Shown here piece by piece: positions 1-5,122 of a DNA stretch of 5,807 nt (position 1 is the first letter of the stretch; each line of letters opens with the position of its first letter). The notes below the pieces were generated by a model, which was not told the origin of the DNA, ran no database searches, and saw only the letters and a program-made list of their open reading frames with translations. The position numbers and the translations under genes were made by a program. The DNA is from Methanothrix sp. GTDB taxonomy: Archaea > Halobacteriota > Methanosarcinia > Methanotrichales > Methanotrichaceae. The stretch covers positions 1-5,807 of the forward strand of contig JAJRAX010000118.1 of assembly GCA_028679775.1 (NCBI GenBank), in the 5' to 3' direction.

Positions 1-56
1 AGTCTGAGGCAGATGTTGCCTTTGCCAAAGCAAGAGAGCTAGGAGGTCCCTTCTAA
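1..56 (+). CDS. C-terminal end of an unidentified upstream gene (partial)
   Basis: One plus-strand frame (codons starting at base 3) is open from the window edge to a TAA at 54-56. It encodes 17 residues ending SEADVAFAKARELGGPF. The composition is protein-like, and the next promoter and gene follow at a normal distance, so this is probably the tail of a real gene. The fragment is too short to assign a family. It could also be a chance open frame. Confidence 0.45.
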   Translation, partial: SEADVAFAKARELGGPF

Positions 57-63
57 AGTTCAA

Positions 64-71
64 CTATTTAT
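64..71 (+). promoter_or_regulatory. Possible TATA box for the CoA-binding protein gene
   Basis: The AT-rich element CTATTTAT is centred about 29 nt before the ATG at 97. No Shine-Dalgarno-like sequence lies directly before that ATG. In archaea transcription starts about 25-27 nt downstream of the TATA centre, which would place it within a few bases of the start codon. A leaderless or nearly leaderless mRNA is therefore likely. Confidence 0.4.
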
Positions 72-96
72 CCATAGAGCGCCCAATTTATCATTC

Positions 97-513
97 ATGC
101 CCATCCTTCGAGAAGATAAAGACCTCAAAGAGGCACTGACCAGCTGCCGGACCATCTGCGTGGTCGGCATCTCGCCGGACCCCTACAAGCCCAGCTTCTT
201 CGTCTCTGACGTCCTCCTGAGCCGCGGCTTCAGGCTCTACTTCGTCAATCCCAATTACGCCGGTCGGACTATTTTAGGTGAAAAGGTCTACGCATCCCTT
301 AAAGACGTCCCGGATGAGATAGATATCATTGATGTATTCCGCAGGCCTTCAGCCGTTCCGGCTCTTGCCGAGGAGGCGAAGCAGAAGGGCTTCAAGGTCT
401 TCTGGATGCAGCCTGGCACGGAGAGCCCAGAAACTATAGTAAAGCTGGATCGAGAAGGATATCGCGTGGTGGCAGGAAGGTGCGCAAAAATAGAATCCGG
501 TCGCCTGCTCTGA
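97..513 (+). CDS. CoA-binding domain protein, YccU type (CoA_binding_2 family)
   Basis: This is a 138-residue stand-alone Rossmann-fold protein, the usual length for the family (E. coli YccU is about the same size). Visible marks in order are the nucleotide-loop strand CVVGIS (residues 21-26), the PYKPSF stretch, VNPNY after the second strand (50-54), DVFRRP (79-84), FWMQPG (102-107) and the conserved C-terminal GRCAKIE (127-133). These match the CoA-binding module also found in succinyl-CoA ligase alpha and ADP-forming acyl-CoA synthetases, but the ligase domains are absent. The protein is cytoplasmic; the family is known to bind CoA, and its physiological role is unsettled. The ATG at 97 fits because the predicted first helix (EDKDLKEAL) precedes the first strand. 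It appears monocistronic, with its own TATA-like element upstream and a T-run at 538-543 downstream. The family call is firm; the function is open. Confidence 0.9.
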   Translation: MPILREDKDLKEALTSCRTICVVGISPDPYKPSFFVSDVLLSRGFRLYFVNPNYAGRTILGEKVYASLKDVPDEIDIIDVFRRPSAVPALAEEAKQKGFKVFWMQPGTESPETIVKLDREGYRVVAGRCAKIESGRLL

Positions 514-537
514 ATGCAACCGTTTCAATCCTTCAAA

Positions 538-543
538 TTTTTT
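538..543 (+). terminator. T-run terminator after the CoA-binding protein gene
   Basis: Six consecutive T on the plus strand lie 25 nt after the stop codon, just before the convergent transporter gene ends. Archaeal RNA polymerase terminates at such T tracts without needing a hairpin, and no clear stem-loop precedes this one. The role is inferred from position and composition. Confidence 0.4.
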
Positions 544-544
544 A

Positions 545-1549
545 TCAGTTAGCTTGGCATCCTTCTTGATCCAGGGTCTTCTTTACCCTCTCAGTCCTCT
601 GGTTCTCGCTGAGCAGGCAACCGCATGATCTATCTTTGGAAATAGTGCAATTGCATGGCTCGATATGAATGGTAACTGCAGTCCCTGGATAGTGCTGCTT
701 GATTGAGCATGTGATCATGTCTGCAATGCGATGTGATTCATCGACAGACATTGATGCGTCAACTCTGATGTGGAACTCCACGAAGCGGCATGCACCTGCT
801 TTTCGTGTGCACAGGTGATGAAATCCCCTGATGGTTGGAGCAAAGGCTCTGATGTGTTTGCTCACTTCTTCCAGCTCTTCAGCGGGAAGGCCCACATCCA
901 CTAGGTCGCGCGCGGACTCAACTGTCAGATGATACGCTGCTTTTATGATCAGAATTGCAACACCAATAGCAGCAGCCGGATCTACCCATCGCAGGTCCAC
1001 TCCAGGAAAGACGAATCCTCCTGCCAAGACGACGACCAGACCGCCGAAAACGCCGACCGAAGTGTACACGTCTGTTCGCAGGTGCCACGCATCTGCCATC
1101 AGGGCTACGGAGTCCGTTTCTTTGCCTACTTTAAAGAGTCTTTTTGAGACGAAAATGTTTGCCGCTACGGAAATCAGCATGACGGCAATGCCAAGCCACG
1201 CCTCGTCCATTGGCTCAGGATTTCGGAGCTTTTTTATGGCCTCAAATATTATCCAGCCTGCCGCGATAAAGATAAGAATCGCTTCGACCGTTCCGGAAAT
1301 ATTCTCAACCTTGCCGTGGCCAAACGGGTGGTCCTCGTCTGCCGGTTTGCCTGATTTTCTCACTGCAAAAAATGCAATAATGGCAGCCAGCAAGTCCATT
1401 CCAGAATGAATGGCTTCAGATATCACTGAGACGGATCCTATCAATACTCCTGCCGCAAGCTTGAGGATCATGAGGCTAGCATTCGAGAGCACTGAGAGCA
1501 TAGCTACGTTTGACTTTAGCTTGTTCTTTTCCGCTTTGCTGATTTCCAT
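545..1549 (-). CDS. Cation diffusion facilitator (CDF) metal efflux transporter
   Basis: The 334-residue inner-membrane protein has the CDF layout: about six membrane spans in residues 15-215, then a cytoplasmic dimerisation domain. It would export a divalent metal, probably Zn(II), by proton antiport. Aligned by eye to E. coli YiiP, the transport site is H48/D52 in TM2 (HSGMD) and H156/D160 in TM5 (HLRTD). The His-Asp/His-Asp set is the pattern linked to zinc-preferring CDFs, where YiiP has Asp-Asp/His-Asp. The loop site is D71 and H78 in DEDHPFGHGK. Cytoplasmic site residues appear as H244, H260, H295 and E297 (Asp in YiiP). The tail is unusual, with CNC (299-301), CGC (309-311) and C331, plus C247 and C254 in the soluble domain. 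The gene starts 11 nt after the stop of the upstream small-protein gene, with a weak AAGGGA ribosome site, so the two are probably one transcript. The metal is inferred. Confidence 0.93.
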   Translation of the reverse strand: MEISKAEKNKLKSNVAMLSVLSNASLMILKLAAGVLIGSVSVISEAIHSGMDLLAAIIAFFAVRKSGKPADEDHPFGHGKVENISGTVEAILIFIAAGWIIFEAIKKLRNPEPMDEAWLGIAVMLISVAANIFVSKRLFKVGKETDSVALMADAWHLRTDVYTSVGVFGGLVVVLAGGFVFPGVDLRWVDPAAAIGVAILIIKAAYHLTVESARDLVDVGLPAEELEEVSKHIRAFAPTIRGFHHLCTRKAGACRFVEFHIRVDASMSVDESHRIADMITCSIKQHYPGTAVTIHIEPCNCTISKDRSCGCLLSENQRTERVKKTLDQEGCQAN

Positions 1550-1560
1550 ATTTGTTTCCC

Positions 1561-1965
1561 TTACTCCCTTCGCCCCATCAGGCCAACTGCAGCCAGGACA
1601 GCCAATAATGCCAAGAATCCTTCAAATCCCGGTTGCTGTTGGCTCATTCGTCTCTTCAGCTCCTCCTCAGCCTTTGTCTTGATCTGTTCGGGAGTGAGGT
1701 TCTTGCTTTCATTGATCTCCTGGTCAATCTTGGCTCTCGCCTGCTCAGTCAGGTTCTCTTTTGTGGCATTGAGATCCGCAAAGATATGCTCTTGAGTGAG
1801 ATTTCCTTCTAAGACGTGTTGAACCGCTTTCTCCTGAATCTGTTGCCCTGCAGCGTTCACCTGTTCCGTGATGGACCCGGTGACTGAATCAATTGGATTT
1901 TGGGCTGCGGTTGTTGATACAATCGCCAGGAGGCCGGCCATTAAAATTAAACGAACAATGCTCAT
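1561..1965 (-). CDS. Small exported protein with PGF-CTERM-like surface-anchoring tail
   Basis: I read this as a 134-residue secreted protein. It starts at the ATG ending at 1965, because GGTGAT (1978-1973, minus strand), a perfect piece of the archaeal Shine-Dalgarno sequence, lies 7 nt before that ATG. Longer reading from a GTG (1977) or ATG (1974) would put the start inside that site. The N-terminus is a signal peptide (residues 1-21, cleavage likely after STTAA). The middle is charged, Gln/Glu/Lys-rich and predicted helical, possibly coiled coil. It holds five N-glycosylation sequons (N55, N66, N71, N85, N89). The C-terminus has the tripartite PGF-CTERM layout: PGF at 112-114, a hydrophobic run, then a terminal RRE. 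In archaea such tails are processed by archaeosortase and the protein is lipid-anchored at the S-layer. There are no cysteines and no catalytic motif. It sits first in a unit with the metal transporter. The specific function is unknown. Confidence 0.82.
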   Translation of the reverse strand: MSIVRLILMAGLLAIVSTTAAQNPIDSVTGSITEQVNAAGQQIQEKAVQHVLEGNLTQEHIFADLNATKENLTEQARAKIDQEINESKNLTPEQIKTKAEEELKRRMSQQQPGFEGFLALLAVLAAVGLMGRRE

Positions 1966-1972
1966 GTTTCTC

Positions 1973-1978
1973 ATCACC
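1973..1978 (-). promoter_or_regulatory. Shine-Dalgarno site fixing the start of the PGF-CTERM protein gene
   Basis: On the minus strand GGTGAT exactly matches part of the archaeal consensus GGAGGTGAT, complementary to the 16S rRNA 3' end. The spacer to the ATG at 1965 is 7 nt, which is ideal. It overlaps the GTG and ATG codons upstream in the same frame, which argues against those as starts. Confidence 0.6.
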
Positions 1979-1989
1979 GATTGACAACG

Positions 1990-2030
1990 TTTTTAAAGGT
2001 AGAACCGTACCCATTGTTAACCTAAAAAGC
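1990..2030 (-). promoter_or_regulatory. Candidate promoter elements for the PGF-CTERM / CDF unit
   Basis: Two TATA-like stretches are visible on the minus strand. GCTTTTTAGG (2030-2021) would put the transcription start near base 1999, giving a leader of about 34 nt that includes the Shine-Dalgarno site. TTTAAAAA (1997-1990) would start transcription near 1968 and cut that site off. The distal element fits the chosen start better. Both are weak matches. Confidence 0.3.
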
Positions 2031-2072
2031 TTTCCCTTTCTTTCTCAAAAATAACAAATTGAATTAATCGCA

Positions 2073-2090
2073 TTAGCAAAAGCTAAATAG
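2073..2090 (+). promoter_or_regulatory. TATA box with overlapping dyad, prenyl synthase promoter
   Basis: CTAAATAG (2083-2090) is centred about 26 nt before the ATG at 2113. No ribosome site precedes that ATG, so a leaderless transcript is likely. The left half of the box overlaps a perfect inverted repeat, TTAGC-AAAA-GCTAA (2073-2086). Such a dyad over the BRE/TATA region could be an operator for a dimeric repressor; that part is inference. Confidence 0.4.
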
Positions 2091-2112
2091 CCAGTCTGGA
2101 AGTACCTACTCG

Positions 2113-2982
2113 ATGTTCTCCGGCTGGGATGAATACCGTCTTATAAACGAGCAGCTTGCCGAGCTGGTTAAGAGCCTTCCAGATTCTCCCTTGGGAGAGG
2201 TTATCAGCTATGTCCTCTCAGCTCCGGGAAAACGGGTTCGGCCCCTCATCCTCATCTTCTCGGCAGAGGCCTTTGGCGGCACAGCCAATGAGGCCGTGAA
2301 AGCTGCTTTAGCCATTGAACTGGTACACGCAGCATCTCTCGTTCATGATGATATTCTCGACCACGGCGTGGAGAGGAGGGGCAGGCAGAGCGCTTTTGAG
2401 CGCTTCGGACCTGAGGCGTCTCTTCTCGCAGGTGACTGGCTTATATCTCGATCCATTGAGTTGATTTCTCATTACAGTCAGCCGGTGATAGCCGCGTTCT
2501 CCTCGGCCTGCATGGATATGTCTGACGGAGAGCTGATGGATCTCTCAGAAACCTGCTCATCTGATGATTACTATCAATGCATCTCCAAGAAGACCGCCAC
2601 GCTGTTTTCAGCGTCCGCCAAGATTGGGGGCCTGCTAGCGGGGGCGGGGGAAAAGGACGTTGTAAGCCTCGAGAGCTACGGACTTCATCTGGGCCTGAGC
2701 TATCAGGTTTTGGATGATCTCGAGGAATTTCTTGGGCTGGACCAGGGAAAGTCCTCCCAGAATACATCGGTCACGCTGCCCAGAATCTATAGAAACCTGC
2801 ATCAAGAGGATGTCGTGGCCCAGATGTGCATCAAGGTCATCGATGATCACAGTAGTCTGGCCAAAGATGCTCTCCGGCAGTCATCGGGAAAGGACCTCAT
2901 GTTGAGCCGTCTGGAGAGCATTGTTGACGAGATGACCCACCGGGGGCTGGCAAGATGCAGATTGCAAAAAAGCCTTTGCTGA
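2113..2982 (+). CDS. Polyprenyl diphosphate synthase (trans-isoprenyl synthase family)
   Basis: This is a 289-residue, all-helical cytoplasmic enzyme of the family that adds isopentenyl diphosphate units to an allylic primer. Family marks in order are GKRVRP (39-44), the first Asp-rich motif DDILD (79-83), the following RR (88-89), LLAGDWL (104-110), KKT (159-161) and YQ..DD (197-202). Residue -5 from the first motif is Ala (A74) and -4 is Ser. Small residues there are known to open the product tunnel, as in long-chain synthases such as IspB, so a product longer than farnesyl is suggested. Two departures stand out: the second motif reads DDLEE (201-205) instead of DDxxD, and the usual downstream GKxTLP reads TSVTLP (218-223), so its lysine is missing. 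The protein is also somewhat short for the family. Its 3' end overlaps the radical SAM gene by 28 nt. It could be an archaeal lipid (GGPP) enzyme, but the divergent second half points to a specialised role. Confidence 0.88.
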   Translation: MFSGWDEYRLINEQLAELVKSLPDSPLGEVISYVLSAPGKRVRPLILIFSAEAFGGTANEAVKAALAIELVHAASLVHDDILDHGVERRGRQSAFERFGPEASLLAGDWLISRSIELISHYSQPVIAAFSSACMDMSDGELMDLSETCSSDDYYQCISKKTATLFSASAKIGGLLAGAGEKDVVSLESYGLHLGLSYQVLDDLEEFLGLDQGKSSQNTSVTLPRIYRNLHQEDVVAQMCIKVIDDHSSLAKDALRQSSGKDLMLSRLESIVDEMTHRGLARCRLQKSLC

Positions 2983-4094
2983 TGATTGATGCCTCGGCTG
3001 AAGGAAGAGGCATACGGCTGACGGCGAAGGGAGCCATTGCTCCTTTTGCCAAACCTGTCCTGGACCGGATGAACCGCATCTTTGCCAACGAGAAGCCCAT
3101 TTCCACCGGACCGGATAAGTTCATCTTCTCAACCTGGATTCCACCCGCCCCTAGCCCGGCCTTTGACCGCATGCTCTCCGCACAGGTGGGGGCCCTGACT
3201 CGTCGGCCCATTCCAGATCAGTTCTCGATAGCTGTGATGAAGGCCTGCCCCAACGACTGCATCCACTGCAGCGCTCCATCACGTCAAGGGGAGATACTGG
3301 AGAGCACGGTTGTGAAAAGAGCCATCTCCGAGGCCCTGGACATGGGATCGTACCTGATCACCTTCGACGGAGGTGAGCCGATGCTGCGAAAAGATCTGCC
3401 TGATCTGGTGTCCTCCGTGGGCGACCGCGCCATTTCCACATCGTTTACCAGCGGCTACCATCTCACAGAGGATCTCGCCATGCGGCTTAAGCAGGCGGGG
3501 CTTTATGCGGTGCGAATCAGCATTGACAGCCCCTTCGAAAAAGAGCACGACCGGGTGCGTGGCCGGGAAGGGGCCTATCGCGATGCTCTATCAGGAGTCA
3601 AGAATGCACTGGCTGCTGGTCTCATGGTTGACCTGTTTATGGTGACGTCTCCTCATAACATCGACCATCTGGAGGATGCCTTCGCTTTGGCCGCAGGCCT
3701 CGGCGTGCACGAGCTGTCCTTTTACGAGATCGTAGCCGTAGGCCGATGGGCTTCTCACGAGAATGAGGTTCTGACAGACCGGGACGTTGCCAGGTTGGAG
3801 CACTTCCACAAGGAGAAGAACCGCTCCGAGGGCCCAAGGGTTACGGCTCTGCCCTACCTGCTCGGGCCTGATATGTTCGGATGCTTTGCAGGCAGGAGAT
3901 GGATTCATGTCGATGGGTCAGGCGAGGCCCTGCCCTGCGCTTACATGCCGCTGTCCTTCGGAAATATCAAGGAGAAGAGCCTCAAAGAGATCTGGAAGGA
4001 GATGACCTCTTATCGGTGGTTCAAGGGAAGGTGCTCCTGTCAGATGAGAGACCAGGGGTTTAGAGAGGCGCACAGAAAGATGCTGGATCGATGA
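2955..4094 (+). CDS. Radical SAM protein with twitch/SPASM-like C-terminal domain
   Basis: The protein has 379 residues. The radical SAM cluster motif is C98-x3-C102-x2-C105 (ACPNDCIHC), followed by the SAM-binding GGEP (139-142) and RISIDSP (187-193), as in the partial TIM barrel of this superfamily. The C-terminal part has C310-x12-G-x4-C328, which fits the first half of the SPASM motif, then only C360 and C362. Four cysteines could hold one auxiliary [4Fe-4S] cluster, so twitch is a better label than full SPASM. The stretch FGNIKEKSLKEIWKE between them is typical of these domains. About 90 residues precede the radical SAM core and match nothing I recognise. The ATG at 2955 has a weak GGGGG ribosome site 8 nt upstream. 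An in-frame ATG at 2982 shares its A with the upstream TGA stop (TGATG) and would give 370 residues. Either way, coupling with the prenyl synthase is likely. Relatives modify peptides or small molecules; the substrate here is unknown. Confidence 0.9.
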   Translation: MQIAKKPLLMIDASAEGRGIRLTAKGAIAPFAKPVLDRMNRIFANEKPISTGPDKFIFSTWIPPAPSPAFDRMLSAQVGALTRRPIPDQFSIAVMKACPNDCIHCSAPSRQGEILESTVVKRAISEALDMGSYLITFDGGEPMLRKDLPDLVSSVGDRAISTSFTSGYHLTEDLAMRLKQAGLYAVRISIDSPFEKEHDRVRGREGAYRDALSGVKNALAAGLMVDLFMVTSPHNIDHLEDAFALAAGLGVHELSFYEIVAVGRWASHENEVLTDRDVARLEHFHKEKNRSEGPRVTALPYLLGPDMFGCFAGRRWIHVDGSGEALPCAYMPLSFGNIKEKSLKEIWKEMTSYRWFKGRCSCQMRDQGFREAHRKMLDR

Positions 4095-4105
4095 CTTCAG
4101 CCAAA

Positions 4106-4118
4106 TTTTTGCTATTTT
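4106..4118 (+). terminator. T-rich terminator after the radical SAM gene
   Basis: TTTTT (4106-4110) and a second short T-run (4115-4118) fall 12-24 nt after the stop, in the 41-nt gap between convergent genes. T-rich tracts are the known archaeal termination signal. No stable stem-loop precedes them. The function is inferred. Confidence 0.35.
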
Positions 4119-4135
4119 AGGGGACCCTAGCTCTC

Positions 4136-5008
4136 TCAAACCCCCAGCGCCAGCCTAAGCGTGTTCCTGACTGCCGGAGCGAGGCCAAGTGTGATCAGCG
4201 TCAGCTTGGTGAGGTTTTTAAGCGACGGCTCCTGCAAAGATCGGTCGATCATCCATAGCGCGGGCAGAAGCACAGCGAGCTTCAGGGGAAACATGATCGC
4301 TGCCGTCCCGACCTGGTTGATGAGGAATGTGGGGACCACATGCTTTTCGTAGTAACCGAACCAGTCCACGCCGATGTAGGTCGAGCTGGCATCCAGCATG
4401 TGGGCATAGATGATCATCATATTGAATCGATCCCTGAGGAAACTGAGGGCAGATAGACGATCCCGCAGGAACAGAAAGATGCCAGCGAGGCCTGATCCCA
4501 GAAGGAAGACTGCGGCTATTACCCAGCTATTTTTCAGCCCGACCGAGGAGAGCAGAGCCAGGTTAAAGATTGCCCAGATAAATCCAATGGCTGCATATTT
4601 GGGGTGATACTCTTCCCTCCAGATTCGCCTGGTCAAGAGCAAACATGCAGCCGTTCCGAAAAAGACCAGAAAGAATACCGGCGGCGAGACCAGAAAATAT
4701 CTCCAGGGAGCGGCGACGAGATCCGCGTCCTCTATCACCCTCAGGCTCGATCCTACCAGGATGTAGGGCAGAGTATAGAGCATCAACCTTTCATCGATTG
4801 AGATCTTAAGGCATCCCAGAAGCTTGATCAGCCCCAGCACAACTAGGCCCAGGATTATGGCCCAGGTAATAGTATCCACAGGATTGTAGCTGGTATCGTA
4901 AATGATTGGGTCGATGTAGTACCTGTGGACAAAGCTCGAAAGCTCGGAAACTGGCCCCGAGAGGAGGCCTGTGAGATCGATCACGAAATATGCATTGTAT
5001 CGTCTCAT
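4136..5008 (-). CDS. DUF63 family multi-span membrane protein
   Basis: This is a 290-residue hydrophobic protein of the archaeal DUF63 family, whose biochemical function I do not know. Recognisable family features are a short N-terminal segment ending FVHRYYIDPI (26-35), YNPVDTITWA (41-50), then IDERL (71-75) and GSSLRVIEDA (86-95). Further on are PWRYFLVSPPVFFLVF (101-116) and the hallmark region around 203-223 with HMLDASST, GVDWFGYYEKH and then GTAAIMFPLKL (234-244). I count roughly seven or eight membrane segments. The conserved acidic, His and Arg residues at segment ends (D206, D215, E221, H223, R90, E93) hint at a polar site in or near the membrane. It is transcribed towards the radical SAM gene and divergently from psmB. 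The ATG at 5008 has no ribosome site. A TATA-like CTAAAATAT (5015-5007) would support a leaderless GTG start at 4984 (282 residues) instead. The family is clear; the start is uncertain. Confidence 0.88.
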   Translation of the reverse strand: MRRYNAYFVIDLTGLLSGPVSELSSFVHRYYIDPIIYDTSYNPVDTITWAIILGLVVLGLIKLLGCLKISIDERLMLYTLPYILVGSSLRVIEDADLVAAPWRYFLVSPPVFFLVFFGTAACLLLTRRIWREEYHPKYAAIGFIWAIFNLALLSSVGLKNSWVIAAVFLLGSGLAGIFLFLRDRLSALSFLRDRFNMMIIYAHMLDASSTYIGVDWFGYYEKHVVPTFLINQVGTAAIMFPLKLAVLLPALWMIDRSLQEPSLKNLTKLTLITLGLAPAVRNTLRLALGV

Positions 5009-5060
5009 ATTTTAGGAGTTCGTGTGCGATTGTTTCTTCAGTTCAAAGCTCGGCGGAAAG

Positions 5061-5068
5061 TATTTATA
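5061..5068 (+). promoter_or_regulatory. TATA box of the psmB-aCPSF1 unit
   Basis: TATTTATA is preceded by a purine-rich GGAAAG, which fits a BRE. This is the clearest archaeal promoter in the window. The expected transcription start is near 5091, giving a leader of about 32 nt that contains the psmB ribosome site. Confidence 0.6.
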
Positions 5069-5111
5069 TGGAAAAAGTAAAAAGCATCATGTCCGTTTTC
5101 TGATTTTAGTT

Positions 5112-5119
5112 GAGGTAAT
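5112..5119 (+). promoter_or_regulatory. Shine-Dalgarno site of psmB
   Basis: GAGGTAAT closely matches the archaeal consensus GGAGGTGAT. The GAGGT core ends 6 nt before the ATG at 5123, which fixes that codon as the start and so sets the propeptide at seven residues. Confidence 0.65.
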
Positions 5120-5122
5120 TAA

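Noticed and set aside
929..1682. Three plus-strand open frames (929-1147, 945-1409, 1410-1682) opposite the transporter and small-protein genes
   Set aside because: They are antisense to strongly supported proteins, have low-complexity Ser/Thr/Pro-rich translations, and lack promoters and ribosome sites.
1978..2112. Riboswitch or small RNA in the 135-nt divergent region
   Set aside because: The stretch is AT-rich with TATA-like elements and one short dyad, but no extended stem-loop architecture, and the downstream plus-strand gene appears leaderless.
2441..3211. Minus-strand open frames at 2441-2767, 2635-2850 and 2897-3211, and a plus-strand one at 2714-2905
   Set aside because: All lie inside the prenyl synthase or radical SAM genes, with translations that resemble no family and mirror the real codon pattern.
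3279..4139. Several open frames overlapping the radical SAM gene on both strands
   Set aside because: They are shadows of a gene with clear Cys and GGEP motifs; none has its own start signals or a plausible protein composition.
4161..4801. Plus-strand frames opposite DUF63
   Set aside because: Arg/Ser-rich or otherwise unrecognisable translations antisense to a recognised membrane protein family.
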